From JBOFDK01 sp051646925 (GTDB lineage Bacteria > Bacillota > Clostridia > Lachnospirales > Cellulosilyticaceae): 64,000 nt of DNA. Numbering within the stretch: position 1 is the first letter of the stretch; each line of letters begins with the position of its first letter. Both the position numbers and the translations under genes were made by a program. The notes under the pieces are model-generated. The model searched no databases. It had not been told where the DNA came from and saw nothing but the letters and a program-made list of their open reading frames with translations. Location: assembly GCA_051646925.1 (NCBI GenBank), contig JBOFDK010000110.1:1-64000 (forward strand), in the 5' to 3' direction. Shown here in pieces: positions 32,899 through 42,287 of this stretch.

Positions 32899-35295
32899 AT
32901 GAACGAGAGAACATTATATAAATTAGAATTTCATAAAATTATAGAAATGCTTAAAACGCACGCTCTTACAGAAAGCGGAAAGCAAAGTATTGAAAAATTA
33001 ATACCTTCATCTAACTATAAAGAAGTATTCAAATGGCAAAAAGAAACGACAGATGCACTAAATATGGTAGTAAAAAAAGGCCGAGTACCGATTAGAAATG
33101 TTAAAGAAATTACAACATCTTTAAAACGTGTTGAAATTGGCGCGGTACTTAGTAGTCATGAAATTTTAAATATCGCTAAAGTTATGGAAAGTTGCAGACG
33201 ATTAAAAAACTACTATAAAGAAGATGCAGAAACTGTAAATTATGAATATATCAAAGGATATTTTGAAAGTTTATCAACACATAATAATGTAGAAAATGAA
33301 ATTAATCGTTGTATTTTAGCGCCAGATGAATATGCAGATGAGGCAACGCCAGCACTTGGGCAAATTAGGCGCCAGATGAAATCAGCGACTACAAAAATAC
33401 GTGAAACATTGCAAAATGTTTTACACTCAAGTCAGTACCAAGATATGTTGCAAGAGCCAGTAATTACTATGAGACAAGACCGTTATTGTATTCCAATCAA
33501 AATAGAATACAAAAATGCATTTAAAGGAATAATACATGATCAATCATCTACAGGAGCGACGGCATTTATAGAACCGTTATCAGTTGTAGAACTTGGCAAT
33601 AATTTAAGAACGCTAGAAGCAAAAGAACAAGAGGAAATTGAAAAAATACTCGCATATTTAACAGAATTGATAGGTGAAAATTCAATATTACTAAGTACAT
33701 CATTTCAAACAATGACAATGATAGATGTTATTTTTGCAAAATCCGAATACGCACTTAAAATAGATGGAAGAGAGCCAAAATTAAACACGGAAGGTAAAAT
33801 AAATTTAAAAGGTGCTAGGCACCCTATGCTGCCAAAAGAGAGCGTAGTTCCAATTGATGTATATGTTGGAGATAAATTTACAACATTACTAATAACAGGG
33901 CCAAATACAGGTGGTAAAACAGTAACATTAAAAACACTTGGATTATTTACACTTATGGCTCAGGCAGGTCTTCAAATTCCTGTCAAAGAAGGAAGTCATA
34001 TTGCAGTTTTTGATGATGTTTTTGCAGACTTAGGAGATGAACAAAGTATAGAACAAAATTTAAGTACATTTTCATCTCACATGACAAACATAGTAAGCAT
34101 ATTAAAAAACATGACGACAAATTCTTTAGTACTAATGGATGAAGTAGGCTCAGGTACAGACCCACTAGAAGGAGCGGCTCTTGCTATGTCTATTTTGGAA
34201 CATTTAAGAAAACAACATATTCGCACAGTTGCAACAACGCATTATAGTGAACTTAAGTTATATGCAATGTCAACTGAAGGCGTTGAAAATGCAAGTTGTG
34301 AATTTGATGTTGAATTTTTAAGACCGACATATAAGTTATTTATTGGAATACCAGGAAAAAGTAATGCATTTGCTATTTCACAGCAACTAGGATTAGAAAA
34401 CCATTTGATAGAAGATGCTAAAGTATTTTTAACAAAAGAAAATGTAAAGATGGAAGATATTTTAGTAGAGCTTGAATATAGTAAACGAATGGCAGATATT
34501 GAAAAAGAAAAAGCAGAAGGATTCCGAAAAGAAGCTGAATACTTCAGAGAAAACATAAAAAAAGAACGAGATAAACTTGAAAAATCAAAACAACGAATAC
34601 TAGACCGTGCAAATGAAAAAGCACAAGAGTTGCTAAAAAAAGTAGAAGAAGAAGCAGACGGGGTACTAAAAGAAGTAAGGCAAGCAGCAAGAGCGGTGCA
34701 AGTAGTCATAGATGAAAAAGGACTGCATAACGCAAAAGAGCAAATGAAAACAAGATTAGGCAAGCAACATCAGAATGTAAATAAAACGCTTGGAACCAAA
34801 AAAGCACCACAAAAAACAATTAAGACAATTAAACTTGGAGACCAAGTTATGGTAACTAACTTGATGCAAAAAGGTATAATATTAGAATTACCAGATTCAA
34901 GCGGTAAAGCTCTTGTGCAAGTTGGTATTTTGCCAATTAAAGTTCATAAAAACAATTTAGAATGTGTTGAAGATGAGGTAAAGGTTGTAAAACCTAAAAA
35001 AACACAAAGACCAACAGGCGGAGTAAGTCATAATATTAAAAAATCAAGTGCGATTCGTATGGAAGTAGACGTACGAGGATTAATGGTTGATGAAGCGTTA
35101 CCAGTAGTTGATAAATATTTAGACGATGCATATTTATCAGGGCTTAAACAAGCAACTATTATACATGGTAAAGGTACAGGAGCATTACGAGAAGCTATAT
35201 CACAAATGCTACGAAGACATCCACATATAGCAACATTTAGACCAGGAAAATATGGCGAAGGTGAGATGGGTGTAACTATAGTTGAAATCAAATAA
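32899..35295 (+). CDS. mutS2: MutS2 (Smr-domain ATPase/endonuclease)
   Basis: A 798 residue MutS2. The ABC-type ATPase core has Walker A 'TGPNTGGKTVTLKTLGL' and 'VLMDEVGSGTDPLEGAALAMSIL'. A long coiled coil is rich in Lys/Glu (about residues 515-630), followed by a C-terminal Smr domain with 'VDVRGLMVDEALPVVDKYLDDA' and 'IIHGKGTGALREAI'. The family acts on recombination intermediates and, in B. subtilis, on collided ribosomes. I use ATG 32899, with GGAAGAGG six nt upstream, rather than the in-frame TTG 32884. Confidence 0.95.
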   Translation: MNERTLYKLEFHKIIEMLKTHALTESGKQSIEKLIPSSNYKEVFKWQKETTDALNMVVKKGRVPIRNVKEITTSLKRVEIGAVLSSHEILNIAKVMESCRRLKNYYKEDAETVNYEYIKGYFESLSTHNNVENEINRCILAPDEYADEATPALGQIRRQMKSATTKIRETLQNVLHSSQYQDMLQEPVITMRQDRYCIPIKIEYKNAFKGIIHDQSSTGATAFIEPLSVVELGNNLRTLEAKEQEEIEKILAYLTELIGENSILLSTSFQTMTMIDVIFAKSEYALKIDGREPKLNTEGKINLKGARHPMLPKESVVPIDVYVGDKFTTLLITGPNTGGKTVTLKTLGLFTLMAQAGLQIPVKEGSHIAVFDDVFADLGDEQSIEQNLSTFSSHMTNIVSILKNMTTNSLVLMDEVGSGTDPLEGAALAMSILEHLRKQHIRTVATTHYSELKLYAMSTEGVENASCEFDVEFLRPTYKLFIGIPGKSNAFAISQQLGLENHLIEDAKVFLTKENVKMEDILVELEYSKRMADIEKEKAEGFRKEAEYFRENIKKERDKLEKSKQRILDRANEKAQELLKKVEEEADGVLKEVRQAARAVQVVIDEKGLHNAKEQMKTRLGKQHQNVNKTLGTKKAPQKTIKTIKLGDQVMVTNLMQKGIILELPDSSGKALVQVGILPIKVHKNNLECVEDEVKVVKPKKTQRPTGGVSHNIKKSSAIRMEVDVRGLMVDEALPVVDKYLDDAYLSGLKQATIIHGKGTGALREAISQMLRRHPHIATFRPGKYGEGEMGVTIVEIK

Positions 35296-35317
35296 TACAA
35301 AAGAGGGAGTTATGGAG

Positions 35318-36004
35318 ATGACAAAATTAAAAATATTAATTGTTGATGATGATACAAATATTGCAGAACTCATTTCGCTTTACTTACAAAAAGAAGGATA
35401 TGATACACAAGAAGTATACAGCGGAAAACAGGCAGTTGAAGTATTTGAGCAGTATAACCCAGAACTAGTTCTTTTAGATGTTATGTTGCCTGAAATGGAT
35501 GGATATGATGTATGTAAAGAAATTAGAAAAACACATAAAACACCGATTATTATGTTGACAGCAAAATGTGAAGTGTTTGATAAAGTACTAGGTCTTGAAC
35601 TTGGAGCTGATGATTATATTGCAAAACCTTTTGACCCAAAAGAATTAATTGCACGTGTCAAAGCAGTGTTAAGACGAAGTACAGAAAAAGAAGATGTAGA
35701 AAACAACAAAAATAGAATTGTATTAGAAGATTTAATTGTAGACAAAGATAACTATGCGGTTACCTATAGAGGAAACATAGTTGAGTTACCACCAAAAGAA
35801 TTAGAAGTTCTATATTTTTTAGCAAGTCATCCAAAACAAGTTTTTACAAGAGAACAACTTTTAGATAAAATCTGGGGTTATGATTTTGTCGGAGATACAA
35901 GAACAGTTGATGTGCATATTAAAAGACTACGAGATAAATTTGAAGGTGATCATCCATGGAACATAAAAACAGTTTGGGGAGTAGGGTACAAATTCGACAA
36001 ATAG
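35318..36004 (+). CDS. OmpR-family response regulator
   Basis: A 228 residue regulator: receiver domain with acidic pocket 'IVDDD', phospho-acceptor Asp in 'LVLLDVMLPEMDG' and Lys in 'YIAKPFDPKEL'. A C-terminal winged helix follows ('LPPKELEVLYFLASHPKQVFTREQLLDKIWGYDF'). It is closest in style to WalR/VanR-like regulators; targets are unknown. ATG 35318 has GGGAG eight nt upstream; ATG 35312 is an alternative two codons earlier. Its 3' end overlaps the kinase gene by 49 bp. Confidence 0.93.
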   Translation: MTKLKILIVDDDTNIAELISLYLQKEGYDTQEVYSGKQAVEVFEQYNPELVLLDVMLPEMDGYDVCKEIRKTHKTPIIMLTAKCEVFDKVLGLELGADDYIAKPFDPKELIARVKAVLRRSTEKEDVENNKNRIVLEDLIVDKDNYAVTYRGNIVELPPKELEVLYFLASHPKQVFTREQLLDKIWGYDFVGDTRTVDVHIKRLRDKFEGDHPWNIKTVWGVGYKFDK

Positions 36005-37437
36005 AACAAAACGGAATATTTAGTACACTTTTTAGCAAACTATTCACGCTTTATTTAGGAATAGTGATGGTCATTATGATTTTTTTCTTTATTCTTTTTT
36101 CGAATACATTTAAAACATATTTTGTTTCATATACACAAGATATTATGGTAAGACAAGCAGAAATGATTGCATATGAATATCAAACAATTGGAGAATTTAG
36201 GCAACCAGTAAGTAAAAGTATTGATAGAATGTTTTTTAAACTTGAAGTGCTTGATAGTTATTTGGATGCAACTACATGGATTGTTGATGAGTCTTATCAA
36301 ATTGTTGCAGTAACTGATAATAAAGAAAATGGAAAAATAGTTAGAAAATTATCAAATGAGAAGCTAGTAGATGAAGTGTTTGCCGGAAAACTAGTAACAA
36401 TTCAAGATGGTTTTAAAGAATCTTTTTCAACATCAGTACTTACAGTAGGATATCCTATAAAAATTTTTGATGAAGTAGAATATGCATTATTTATTCATAC
36501 ACCAATGCCTCAAATTGAAAAAACAATTGAAGAAGTAAGAAGTATTATGTTGCAGGCGATAATTATGACTAGTATATTAACATTCATACTTATATATTTT
36601 GTTTCAAAAAGAATGAGCAAACCACTAAAAGAAATGGGTGGTGTAGCAAAACAAATTGCAAGTGGGGCATTTGATAAACGTATTGAAGTAAATGGCGAAG
36701 ATGAAATAGCACAACTTGCAACATCTTTTAATTATATGGCCAGAGAACTTGATAAAATAGATGCAAATCAAAAAGCTTTTATTGCAAATGTTAGCCACGA
36801 TATGCGTTCACCACTTACGTCAATTCAAGGATTTGCAACGGCGCTTTTAGATGGAACTATTCCGCCAGGTAATCAAGAAAAATATTTACAAATTGTACTA
36901 AATGAATCACAAAGAATGATTAAAATGACAAATGAAATTTTAGAACTTAACAAATTAGAAGAAGGCAACTTGCCACTTAAAAAAATGGAATTTGATATAC
37001 ATGAGATGATTCGTGATTTGCTAGATAACTATGAAGCAGTTACAGAAAAAAAAGAAATTAACGTACGATTAATTCTAGATAAAAAAACACAAAAAGTTTT
37101 TGCAGATCCTGAAAAAATTGCTCGTGTTGTTCAAAATTTATTAGATAATGCATTTAAATTTGTTAACAATAAAGGAACTATTGAAATTGAAACAATAGAC
37201 TGCCAATCTAAAGTAGCAGTATATATTAAAAATAGTGGACCTGCTATTCCAAAAACTGAACAAGATAGTATATGGGAACGTTTTTATAAAGCAGACTTAT
37301 CTCGGGGCAAGGATAAACAAGGTATGGGAATTGGTTTAGTTATAGTTCGGGAAATTATGAAACAACACCAAGAAACATTAGGTATGACATCTAAAGAAGG
37401 TGAAATGGTTACTTTTTATTTCACAATTTCAAAATAA
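35956..37437 (+). CDS. Sensor histidine kinase with HAMP domain
   Basis: A 493 residue membrane kinase. Membrane segment one lies at about residues 33-55, an extracellular sensor of about 135 residues follows, then segment two at about 193-214. A HAMP domain, HisKA with His in 'FIANVSHDMRSPLTSIQGFA', and HATPase with 'NLLDNAFKFVN' and 'GMGIGLVIVREI' complete it. AAGGTGA lies 8 nt before the ATG, inside the regulator gene, so the pair is translationally coupled. It is probably linked with the downstream HtrA protease, which suggests an envelope-stress role; that link is inferred. Confidence 0.92.
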   Translation: MEHKNSLGSRVQIRQIEQNGIFSTLFSKLFTLYLGIVMVIMIFFFILFSNTFKTYFVSYTQDIMVRQAEMIAYEYQTIGEFRQPVSKSIDRMFFKLEVLDSYLDATTWIVDESYQIVAVTDNKENGKIVRKLSNEKLVDEVFAGKLVTIQDGFKESFSTSVLTVGYPIKIFDEVEYALFIHTPMPQIEKTIEEVRSIMLQAIIMTSILTFILIYFVSKRMSKPLKEMGGVAKQIASGAFDKRIEVNGEDEIAQLATSFNYMARELDKIDANQKAFIANVSHDMRSPLTSIQGFATALLDGTIPPGNQEKYLQIVLNESQRMIKMTNEILELNKLEEGNLPLKKMEFDIHEMIRDLLDNYEAVTEKKEINVRLILDKKTQKVFADPEKIARVVQNLLDNAFKFVNNKGTIEIETIDCQSKVAVYIKNSGPAIPKTEQDSIWERFYKADLSRGKDKQGMGIGLVIVREIMKQHQETLGMTSKEGEMVTFYFTISK

Positions 37438-37540
37438 GTTCATAAAATAAAGAGATAATTAACAATAACGTCATAAACTATTCAAATTCACCGAGTATAA
37501 TACAGATATAAATAAATTCAAAGTAAATGGAGGAATGACA

Positions 37541-38962
37541 ATGAGTGACCGTCAATTCGAAAACGAAAATGAAAATGAAGATAAAGATAAAGTTATAGAT
37601 GTAGCATATACAGATGAAAAAGAAGCAGTAGCTTTAAGAAAAGATAAAGAAGTGAATATAGATGAAATGCAAAAAAATGATATTTATGAAAAAAATGAAG
37701 TAACAAACGCTCAAGAAGATACAGTGCATGAAGGACTTGAAACATACTATCATGAAACAATCAAAGACCCTGATAAAAACAAGAAAAAAAATACTGAAAA
37801 AACATTTGGGAAATTGGTAAAAGGTATTTTGATAGGAAGTATAGTTGGCGGAGTATCAATTGGTATAAGTTTCGCTTTTGCATCGCCATATGCACAAGCG
37901 TCATATAATGAAAAAAATGGTATAAATACAAAAGTAGCTACAGGAAATGAATACACGATGAATACGCAAGAGACTAGTAGTCCGATTATTACAACTACTG
38001 CTGAAAATCATATTCCAGCTATTGCAGAAATGGTAGGACCATCAGTTGTTTCTATTAATAACAATAGTACAGTAACTACATGGAAAGGCGAATTTTCTCA
38101 ATCAAGTTTGGGTTCAGGTGTAATTTTCCACCAAGATAATGAGAAAGTATACATTATTTCAAATGCACATGTAGTTGATGGCGCAAATACGCTAACAGTT
38201 AATTTTATAGGAAATGTAAAAGTTGCAGCTCAGATTGTTGGAGCAGACACATCAACAGATATTACAGTTATTTCTGTAAACAAAGAAGATTTGCCAGAAG
38301 ATATGAGAGATACTATACAAATAGCAACACTTGGAGATAGTGATGCTTTAAGAGTTGGAGAACAAGTAGTAGCTATTGGTACACCTATTGATGAAGCGTA
38401 TAGAAATACTGTTACAGTAGGTTATGTTAGTGCATTAGAACGTGAAGTTAGTTTAACAGATCAAAAAATTAATCTAATACAAACAGATGCAGCTATTAAC
38501 CCAGGAAATAGTGGCGGGGCACTTGTTGGACCAAGCGGAGAAGTAATTGGAATTAACACGATGAAGCTTGTAGACTCTGATTCTAAAATAGAAGGAATGG
38601 GATTTGCAATTCCTATTAATGATGTAAAACCAATCGTTGAAGAACTTATGACACATGGTAAAATTATGCGTCCAAGTTTAGGTATTATGGGCGAAAATCT
38701 ATCAGAAGCATTCGGAAGCTACTGGGAAATGCCAGTTGGTATTTTAGTACACCAAGTAATATTAGGTAGTAGTGCAGATATTGCAGGAATACAACAAGGT
38801 GATGTAATTATTGAATTTGATGGAACACGTATTACTACTATGGAAGCATTAAAAGAAATATTACGAACTAAAGAAATAGGAGATCAAGTGAAAGTGAAAA
38901 TCGTACGAGGTAGCGATAAAAAAACAATTGATGTTAAATTACAAGCTGCGCCAGATAAGTAA
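37541..38962 (+). CDS. HtrA/DegP-type membrane serine protease
   Basis: A 473 residue trypsin-like protease. The acidic cytoplasmic N-terminus (about 85 residues) is followed by one membrane segment (about 88-112). The catalytic triad is visible: His in 'ISNAHVVDGA', Asp in 'TSTDITVISV', Ser in 'NPGNSGGALVGP'. A PDZ domain ends the protein ('IQQGDVIIEFDGTRI'). Such proteins handle misfolded exported proteins. ATG 37541 with GGAGG seven nt upstream is preferred to ATG 37535. Transcribed in the same direction as the two-component system 103 bp upstream. Confidence 0.94.
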   Translation: MSDRQFENENENEDKDKVIDVAYTDEKEAVALRKDKEVNIDEMQKNDIYEKNEVTNAQEDTVHEGLETYYHETIKDPDKNKKKNTEKTFGKLVKGILIGSIVGGVSIGISFAFASPYAQASYNEKNGINTKVATGNEYTMNTQETSSPIITTTAENHIPAIAEMVGPSVVSINNNSTVTTWKGEFSQSSLGSGVIFHQDNEKVYIISNAHVVDGANTLTVNFIGNVKVAAQIVGADTSTDITVISVNKEDLPEDMRDTIQIATLGDSDALRVGEQVVAIGTPIDEAYRNTVTVGYVSALEREVSLTDQKINLIQTDAAINPGNSGGALVGPSGEVIGINTMKLVDSDSKIEGMGFAIPINDVKPIVEELMTHGKIMRPSLGIMGENLSEAFGSYWEMPVGILVHQVILGSSADIAGIQQGDVIIEFDGTRITTMEALKEILRTKEIGDQVKVKIVRGSDKKTIDVKLQAAPDK

Positions 38963-39034
38963 CACCTTGAAAAATAAATAACTTAAATAAAGAAAATAAA
39001 TAAATAAAACAAATTTTAGGGATTGAATTTAAAT

Positions 39035-39072
39035 AAAAAACAATGATGTATTCTTACATCATTGTTTTTTTT
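39035..39072 (+). terminator. Terminator after htrA-type gene
   Basis: A perfect 16 bp stem (39035-39050 and 39055-39070) with a TTCT loop and flanking A/T runs. Confidence 0.92.
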
Positions 39073-39082
39073 GTTAGATACG

Positions 39083-39111
39083 TTGAAATGATTATGATTA
39101 TTTGATACTAT
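39083..39111 (+). promoter_or_regulatory. Promoter of yhaM-rlmD unit
   Basis: TTGAAA (39083-39088), 17 bp spacer, TACTAT (39106-39111) preceded by TGA (extended -10), 32 bp before the start codon. Confidence 0.55.
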
Positions 39112-39143
39112 AACAGTATGTCCAAATATAGGAGAATAGAATA

Positions 39144-40082
39144 ATGACGTTAATTGCAGATTTTAAAACAGACCAAAAAGTTAAAGGCTATTACCTTTGT
39201 AAATACAAACAAATTTTAAAAAATAAAAATGGAAAAGAATATTGCACAGTACGGTTACAAGATTGTACAGGAACTGTTGATGGGAAAATTTGGGCAATGA
39301 CGCCAAGCATTAAACCTTTTCAAGTAGATGATATATTACGAGTTGAAGGAGATGTAGTGTTATACCAAGAAAATTTACAGTTTAATATTATGACTGTAGA
39401 TAAGGCAGAAGAAGGCGAGTGTAAATTAGAAGATTTATTACCACACACGTTAAAAGATGTAAAAATACTAGAAGAAGAATTAATGGCATTTATAAATAGT
39501 GTAGAAAACAGTGCGATTAAAACATTACTAGAAAAAATTTTTTACGAAGAGCAAACATACAAAAATTTTATTAAAGCAGGTGCTGCAAAAAGTGTACATC
39601 ATGCATATTTAGGAGGCCTACTTGAGCATACGGTAAACGTCGCAAAAATAGGTGCAAATATGGCGTCGTTATATGATAGAGTTAATAAAGACTTGGTAGT
39701 GGCAGGTTGTTTATTACATGATATTGGTAAACTATATGAACTATCAGCTTTTCCTTCAAATGACTATACAGATGAAGGACAGTTGTTGGGGCATATTATT
39801 ATAGGATTAGAAAAAATTAATGATGTTGCAAATTCTATAGAAAATTTTCCAAAAGAAGAATTATTAATTTTAAAACATATAATACTATCTCATCATGGTG
39901 AATATGAATATGGTTCGCCAAAACGACCAAAATGCATTGAAGCACTTATAGTACATTTAGCAGATAATTCAGATTCAAAAGTAAAAATGATAGAAGAAAT
40001 GTTACAAACAGCAGAACAAACAGATATGTATTTAGGATATAGCAAAATTTTAGGACGAAATATGCGTCAGGTACAACTATGA
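39144..40082 (+). CDS. YhaM-type 3'-5' exoribonuclease (OB-fold plus HD)
   Basis: A 312 residue protein: N-terminal OB-fold ('CTVRLQDCTGTVDGKIWAM', about residues 15-90), then an HD-superfamily domain with 'VHHAYLGGLLEHTVNV', the metal-binding 'AGCLLHDIGKLYEL' and 'ILSHHG'. This order defines YhaM/CBF1, a metal-dependent exonuclease acting on RNA and single-stranded DNA. It overlaps the next ORF by 4 bp, starting an operon that ends in rlmD. Confidence 0.9.
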   Translation: MTLIADFKTDQKVKGYYLCKYKQILKNKNGKEYCTVRLQDCTGTVDGKIWAMTPSIKPFQVDDILRVEGDVVLYQENLQFNIMTVDKAEEGECKLEDLLPHTLKDVKILEEELMAFINSVENSAIKTLLEKIFYEEQTYKNFIKAGAAKSVHHAYLGGLLEHTVNVAKIGANMASLYDRVNKDLVVAGCLLHDIGKLYELSAFPSNDYTDEGQLLGHIIIGLEKINDVANSIENFPKEELLILKHIILSHHGEYEYGSPKRPKCIEALIVHLADNSDSKVKMIEEMLQTAEQTDMYLGYSKILGRNMRQVQL

Positions 40083-40360
40083 CAAAGGTGAACAAAACGA
40101 TAGAAAAAATTTCAGCAAATGAAATTAATCGTTATATGTACTGTCCGTATCAATGGTATTACAAAAGACATTACGGAAATGCATTTCTTCAAAATGAATA
40201 TAAAGCACTAGGAATTACAAGTAGTAAACATACAAATAATTTTGTCAAAGGTACAAAATACCATACACAATATCATTATCGTTACCATCTAAAAAGGCTT
40301 ATACAGTGTATAGCATTACTTATTTTGATAGCACTTATTCTAAATAAGGTAATAACATGA
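40079..40360 (+). CDS. Membrane-anchored N-terminal piece of Cas4-like nuclease
   Basis: A 93 residue protein. The N-terminal 'ISANEINRYMYCPYQWYYKR', with Cys22, is the usual first block of Cas4/Dna2-type PD-(D/E)XK nucleases, where this Cys is one of four iron-sulfur ligands. The C-terminus is a membrane segment ('IQCIALLILIALILNKV'). The nuclease core is absent here and lies in the next ORF, which overlaps by ATGA. Either a split enzyme or a frameshifted single gene. Confidence 0.7.
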   Translation: MTKVNKTIEKISANEINRYMYCPYQWYYKRHYGNAFLQNEYKALGITSSKHTNNFVKGTKYHTQYHYRYHLKRLIQCIALLILIALILNKVIT

Positions 40361-40887
40361 ATATGTATATAGTACTATTGTTAATATGTATCGCATTAAT
40401 ATATATTATTCGCCCGTCAATTACTGTTCGCCAAAAAGTAGAACGAGGACAGGCATTTTCACAAATAATATATACAGATGAGGGCGGTGGAAAACTACTA
40501 AGTAATTCTGAACTCGGATTAAGAGGTAAGCCTGATTATATTTTTCAGTCATGGATATCAGGTAGATATATTCCTTATGAAATAAAAAGTGGTATATGCC
40601 AAGATAATTACCCACATCCAGGCGACATGATGCAACTTGTCGCTTATTTTTTTATTATAGAAGAATGCTACGGAAAAAAACCACCTTTTGGAAAACTAGT
40701 ATATAATAACAAAACATTTAAAATTCGAAATACAAAAAAACATAGAAAAATGCTACTAAGTACGCTACAAGAAATGAGAGATATGTTAGATGGGAAGTTT
40801 ACACAAAATGCAATGCCATCATTTGTAAAATGTAAAAATTGTGTATGTCAAAAAACAGTATGTGAATGGTATGAAAAAAATAAATAA
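40357..40887 (+). CDS. Membrane-anchored Cas4-like PD-(D/E)XK nuclease core
   Basis: A 176 residue protein. An N-terminal membrane segment (residues 3-19) is followed by the PD-(D/E)XK core: 'LRGKPDYIF' (Asp60), 'YEIKSG' (Glu75, Lys77) and 'DMMQLVAYF' (Gln93). Cysteines 159, 162, 164 and 169 ('CKNCVCQKTVC') match the C-terminal iron-sulfur cluster of Cas4/Dna2-type enzymes. The fourth cluster ligand is supplied by the preceding ORF. No cas1, cas2 or CRISPR array is near, so a CRISPR role is unlikely; neighbours point to nucleic acid metabolism. Confidence 0.75.
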   Translation: MNMYIVLLLICIALIYIIRPSITVRQKVERGQAFSQIIYTDEGGGKLLSNSELGLRGKPDYIFQSWISGRYIPYEIKSGICQDNYPHPGDMMQLVAYFFIIEECYGKKPPFGKLVYNNKTFKIRNTKKHRKMLLSTLQEMRDMLDGKFTQNAMPSFVKCKNCVCQKTVCEWYEKNK

Positions 40888-40925
40888 TCAAATTAACTCA
40901 AATGATTTAGGAGAAATAAATAAAA

Positions 40926-42284
40926 ATGCTTATAGAAAAAAATAAATGTTATCAATTAGAAATTATAGATATAGGGTCAAATGGAGAAGGTATTGGTAAA
41001 ATAGATGCTTTTGTTATATTTGTTCCAGATGCAATAATTGGTGATATAGCTAATGTCAAAATTTTAAAAGTTAAAAAAAATCTAGCATATGGAAAAGTTC
41101 AAGAAATAATAAAAGCTTCACCAAATAGAGTTCAGCCTATGTGCGATGTTTCAAAACAATGTGGTGGTTGCCAATTACAACATATGGATTATCAGGCGCA
41201 ATTAGATTGGAAACAAAAAAAAGTTTATAATGCAATTACACGTATTGGAGGTATTCAAAATATTGAAGTTGAACCAACAATAGGTATGGAACATCCAACG
41301 CATTATAGAAATAAAGCGCAGTATCCTATAAGAAAAGTAGACGGAAAAGTACAAATTGGTTTTTATGCGATGAGAAGCCACCGTGTTATAGATTGGGATA
41401 CATGTGAAATTCAAGATAAAAGATGCGAAGCAATTATAAAAAAAACACGTGAGTTTTTAGAAGACTACAATATAAGCATATATGATGAAGAAAAACATAC
41501 AGGTCTTGTTAGACATCTAATGATTAAAACAGGGTATTATACAAAAGAAATTATGGTATGCCTTGTAATAAACGGCGATAAATTACCACAAAGTGATAAA
41601 TTTATAGAATCTATGAATGAAATAGAAGGAATGACAAGTATAGTATTAAATCATAATACAGCAAAGACAAATGTTATATTAGGAAATAAAATTACTGTAC
41701 TAGATGGAAAAAATTATATTATAGATACGATAGGTGAATTGAAATTTAAAATTTCACCGTTAGCATTTTATCAAGTAAATCCAATACAAACAAAAGTACT
41801 TTATGACCAAGTACTAAAATTTGCAGATTTAGATAAAGATAAAGTAGTTTGGGATGCATATTGCGGAATAGGAACAATTTCTTTGTTTTTAGCACAAAAA
41901 GCAAAACATGTATATGGCGTTGAAATTATAGAACCAGCTATAGAAAATGCAAATGAAAATGCAGAAATTAATAATATACAAAACGCAACATTTTTTGTAG
42001 GAAAAGCAGAGGAAGTTATTACACAACAATACAAACAAGGGTTATGCACAGATGTAGTCGTTGTAGATCCGCCAAGAAAAGGCTGCGATGAAGAATTACT
42101 ACAAACAATTGTAGAGATGTCACCTAAAAAAATTATTTATGTATCATGTGACCCTGCAACATTAGGTAGAGATTTAGGTATACTAACAAAACAAGGTTAT
42201 GAAGTAGAAAATATACAACCAGTTGATTTATTCCCGCACACAACGCACGTGGAGTGCTGTGTGTCGTTAAAAAAAATTAAATAA
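40926..42284 (+). CDS. rlmD: 23S rRNA (uracil-1939/747 C5)-methyltransferase, RlmD/RumA type
   Basis: A 452 residue class I methyltransferase. The TRAM domain occupies residues 1-60. Iron-sulfur cysteines are in 'CDVSKQCGGCQLQHM'. The SAM fold has 'VWDAYCGIGTISLFLA' and 'VVDPPRKGCDEELL', and the catalytic Cys lies in 'IYVSCDPATLGRDL'. The C-terminus is 'PHTTHVECCVSLKKIK'. It could equally be RlmCD. Its 3' end is a known integration hotspot for serine-recombinase elements, and a recombinase gene ends 3 bp away, so the last codons may be element-derived. Confidence 0.93.
   Translation: MLIEKNKCYQLEIIDIGSNGEGIGKIDAFVIFVPDAIIGDIANVKILKVKKNLAYGKVQEIIKASPNRVQPMCDVSKQCGGCQLQHMDYQAQLDWKQKKVYNAITRIGGIQNIEVEPTIGMEHPTHYRNKAQYPIRKVDGKVQIGFYAMRSHRVIDWDTCEIQDKRCEAIIKKTREFLEDYNISIYDEEKHTGLVRHLMIKTGYYTKEIMVCLVINGDKLPQSDKFIESMNEIEGMTSIVLNHNTAKTNVILGNKITVLDGKNYIIDTIGELKFKISPLAFYQVNPIQTKVLYDQVLKFADLDKDKVVWDAYCGIGTISLFLAQKAKHVYGVEIIEPAIENANENAEINNIQNATFFVGKAEEVITQQYKQGLCTDVVVVDPPRKGCDEELLQTIVEMSPKKIIYVSCDPATLGRDLGILTKQGYEVENIQPVDLFPHTTHVECCVSLKKIK
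42236..42284 (+). other. Putative integration junction (attL-like) in rlmD 3' end
   Basis: The final rlmD codons encode HTTHVECC and contain GTGGAGTG (42249-42256). The same octamer (one base changed in the last copy) recurs right after the three rlmD-tail-like repeats at 54771, 59755 and 62619. Together with the recombinase gene 3 bp beyond the stop codon, this marks the left boundary of the island. The exact crossover is not known. Confidence 0.45.
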
Positions 42285-42287
42285 AAA

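Noticed and set aside
40079..40887. CRISPR adaptation function for the Cas4-like pair
   Set aside because: No cas1, cas2, effector gene or repeat array is in the window, and the pair sits in an operon with yhaM and rlmD.
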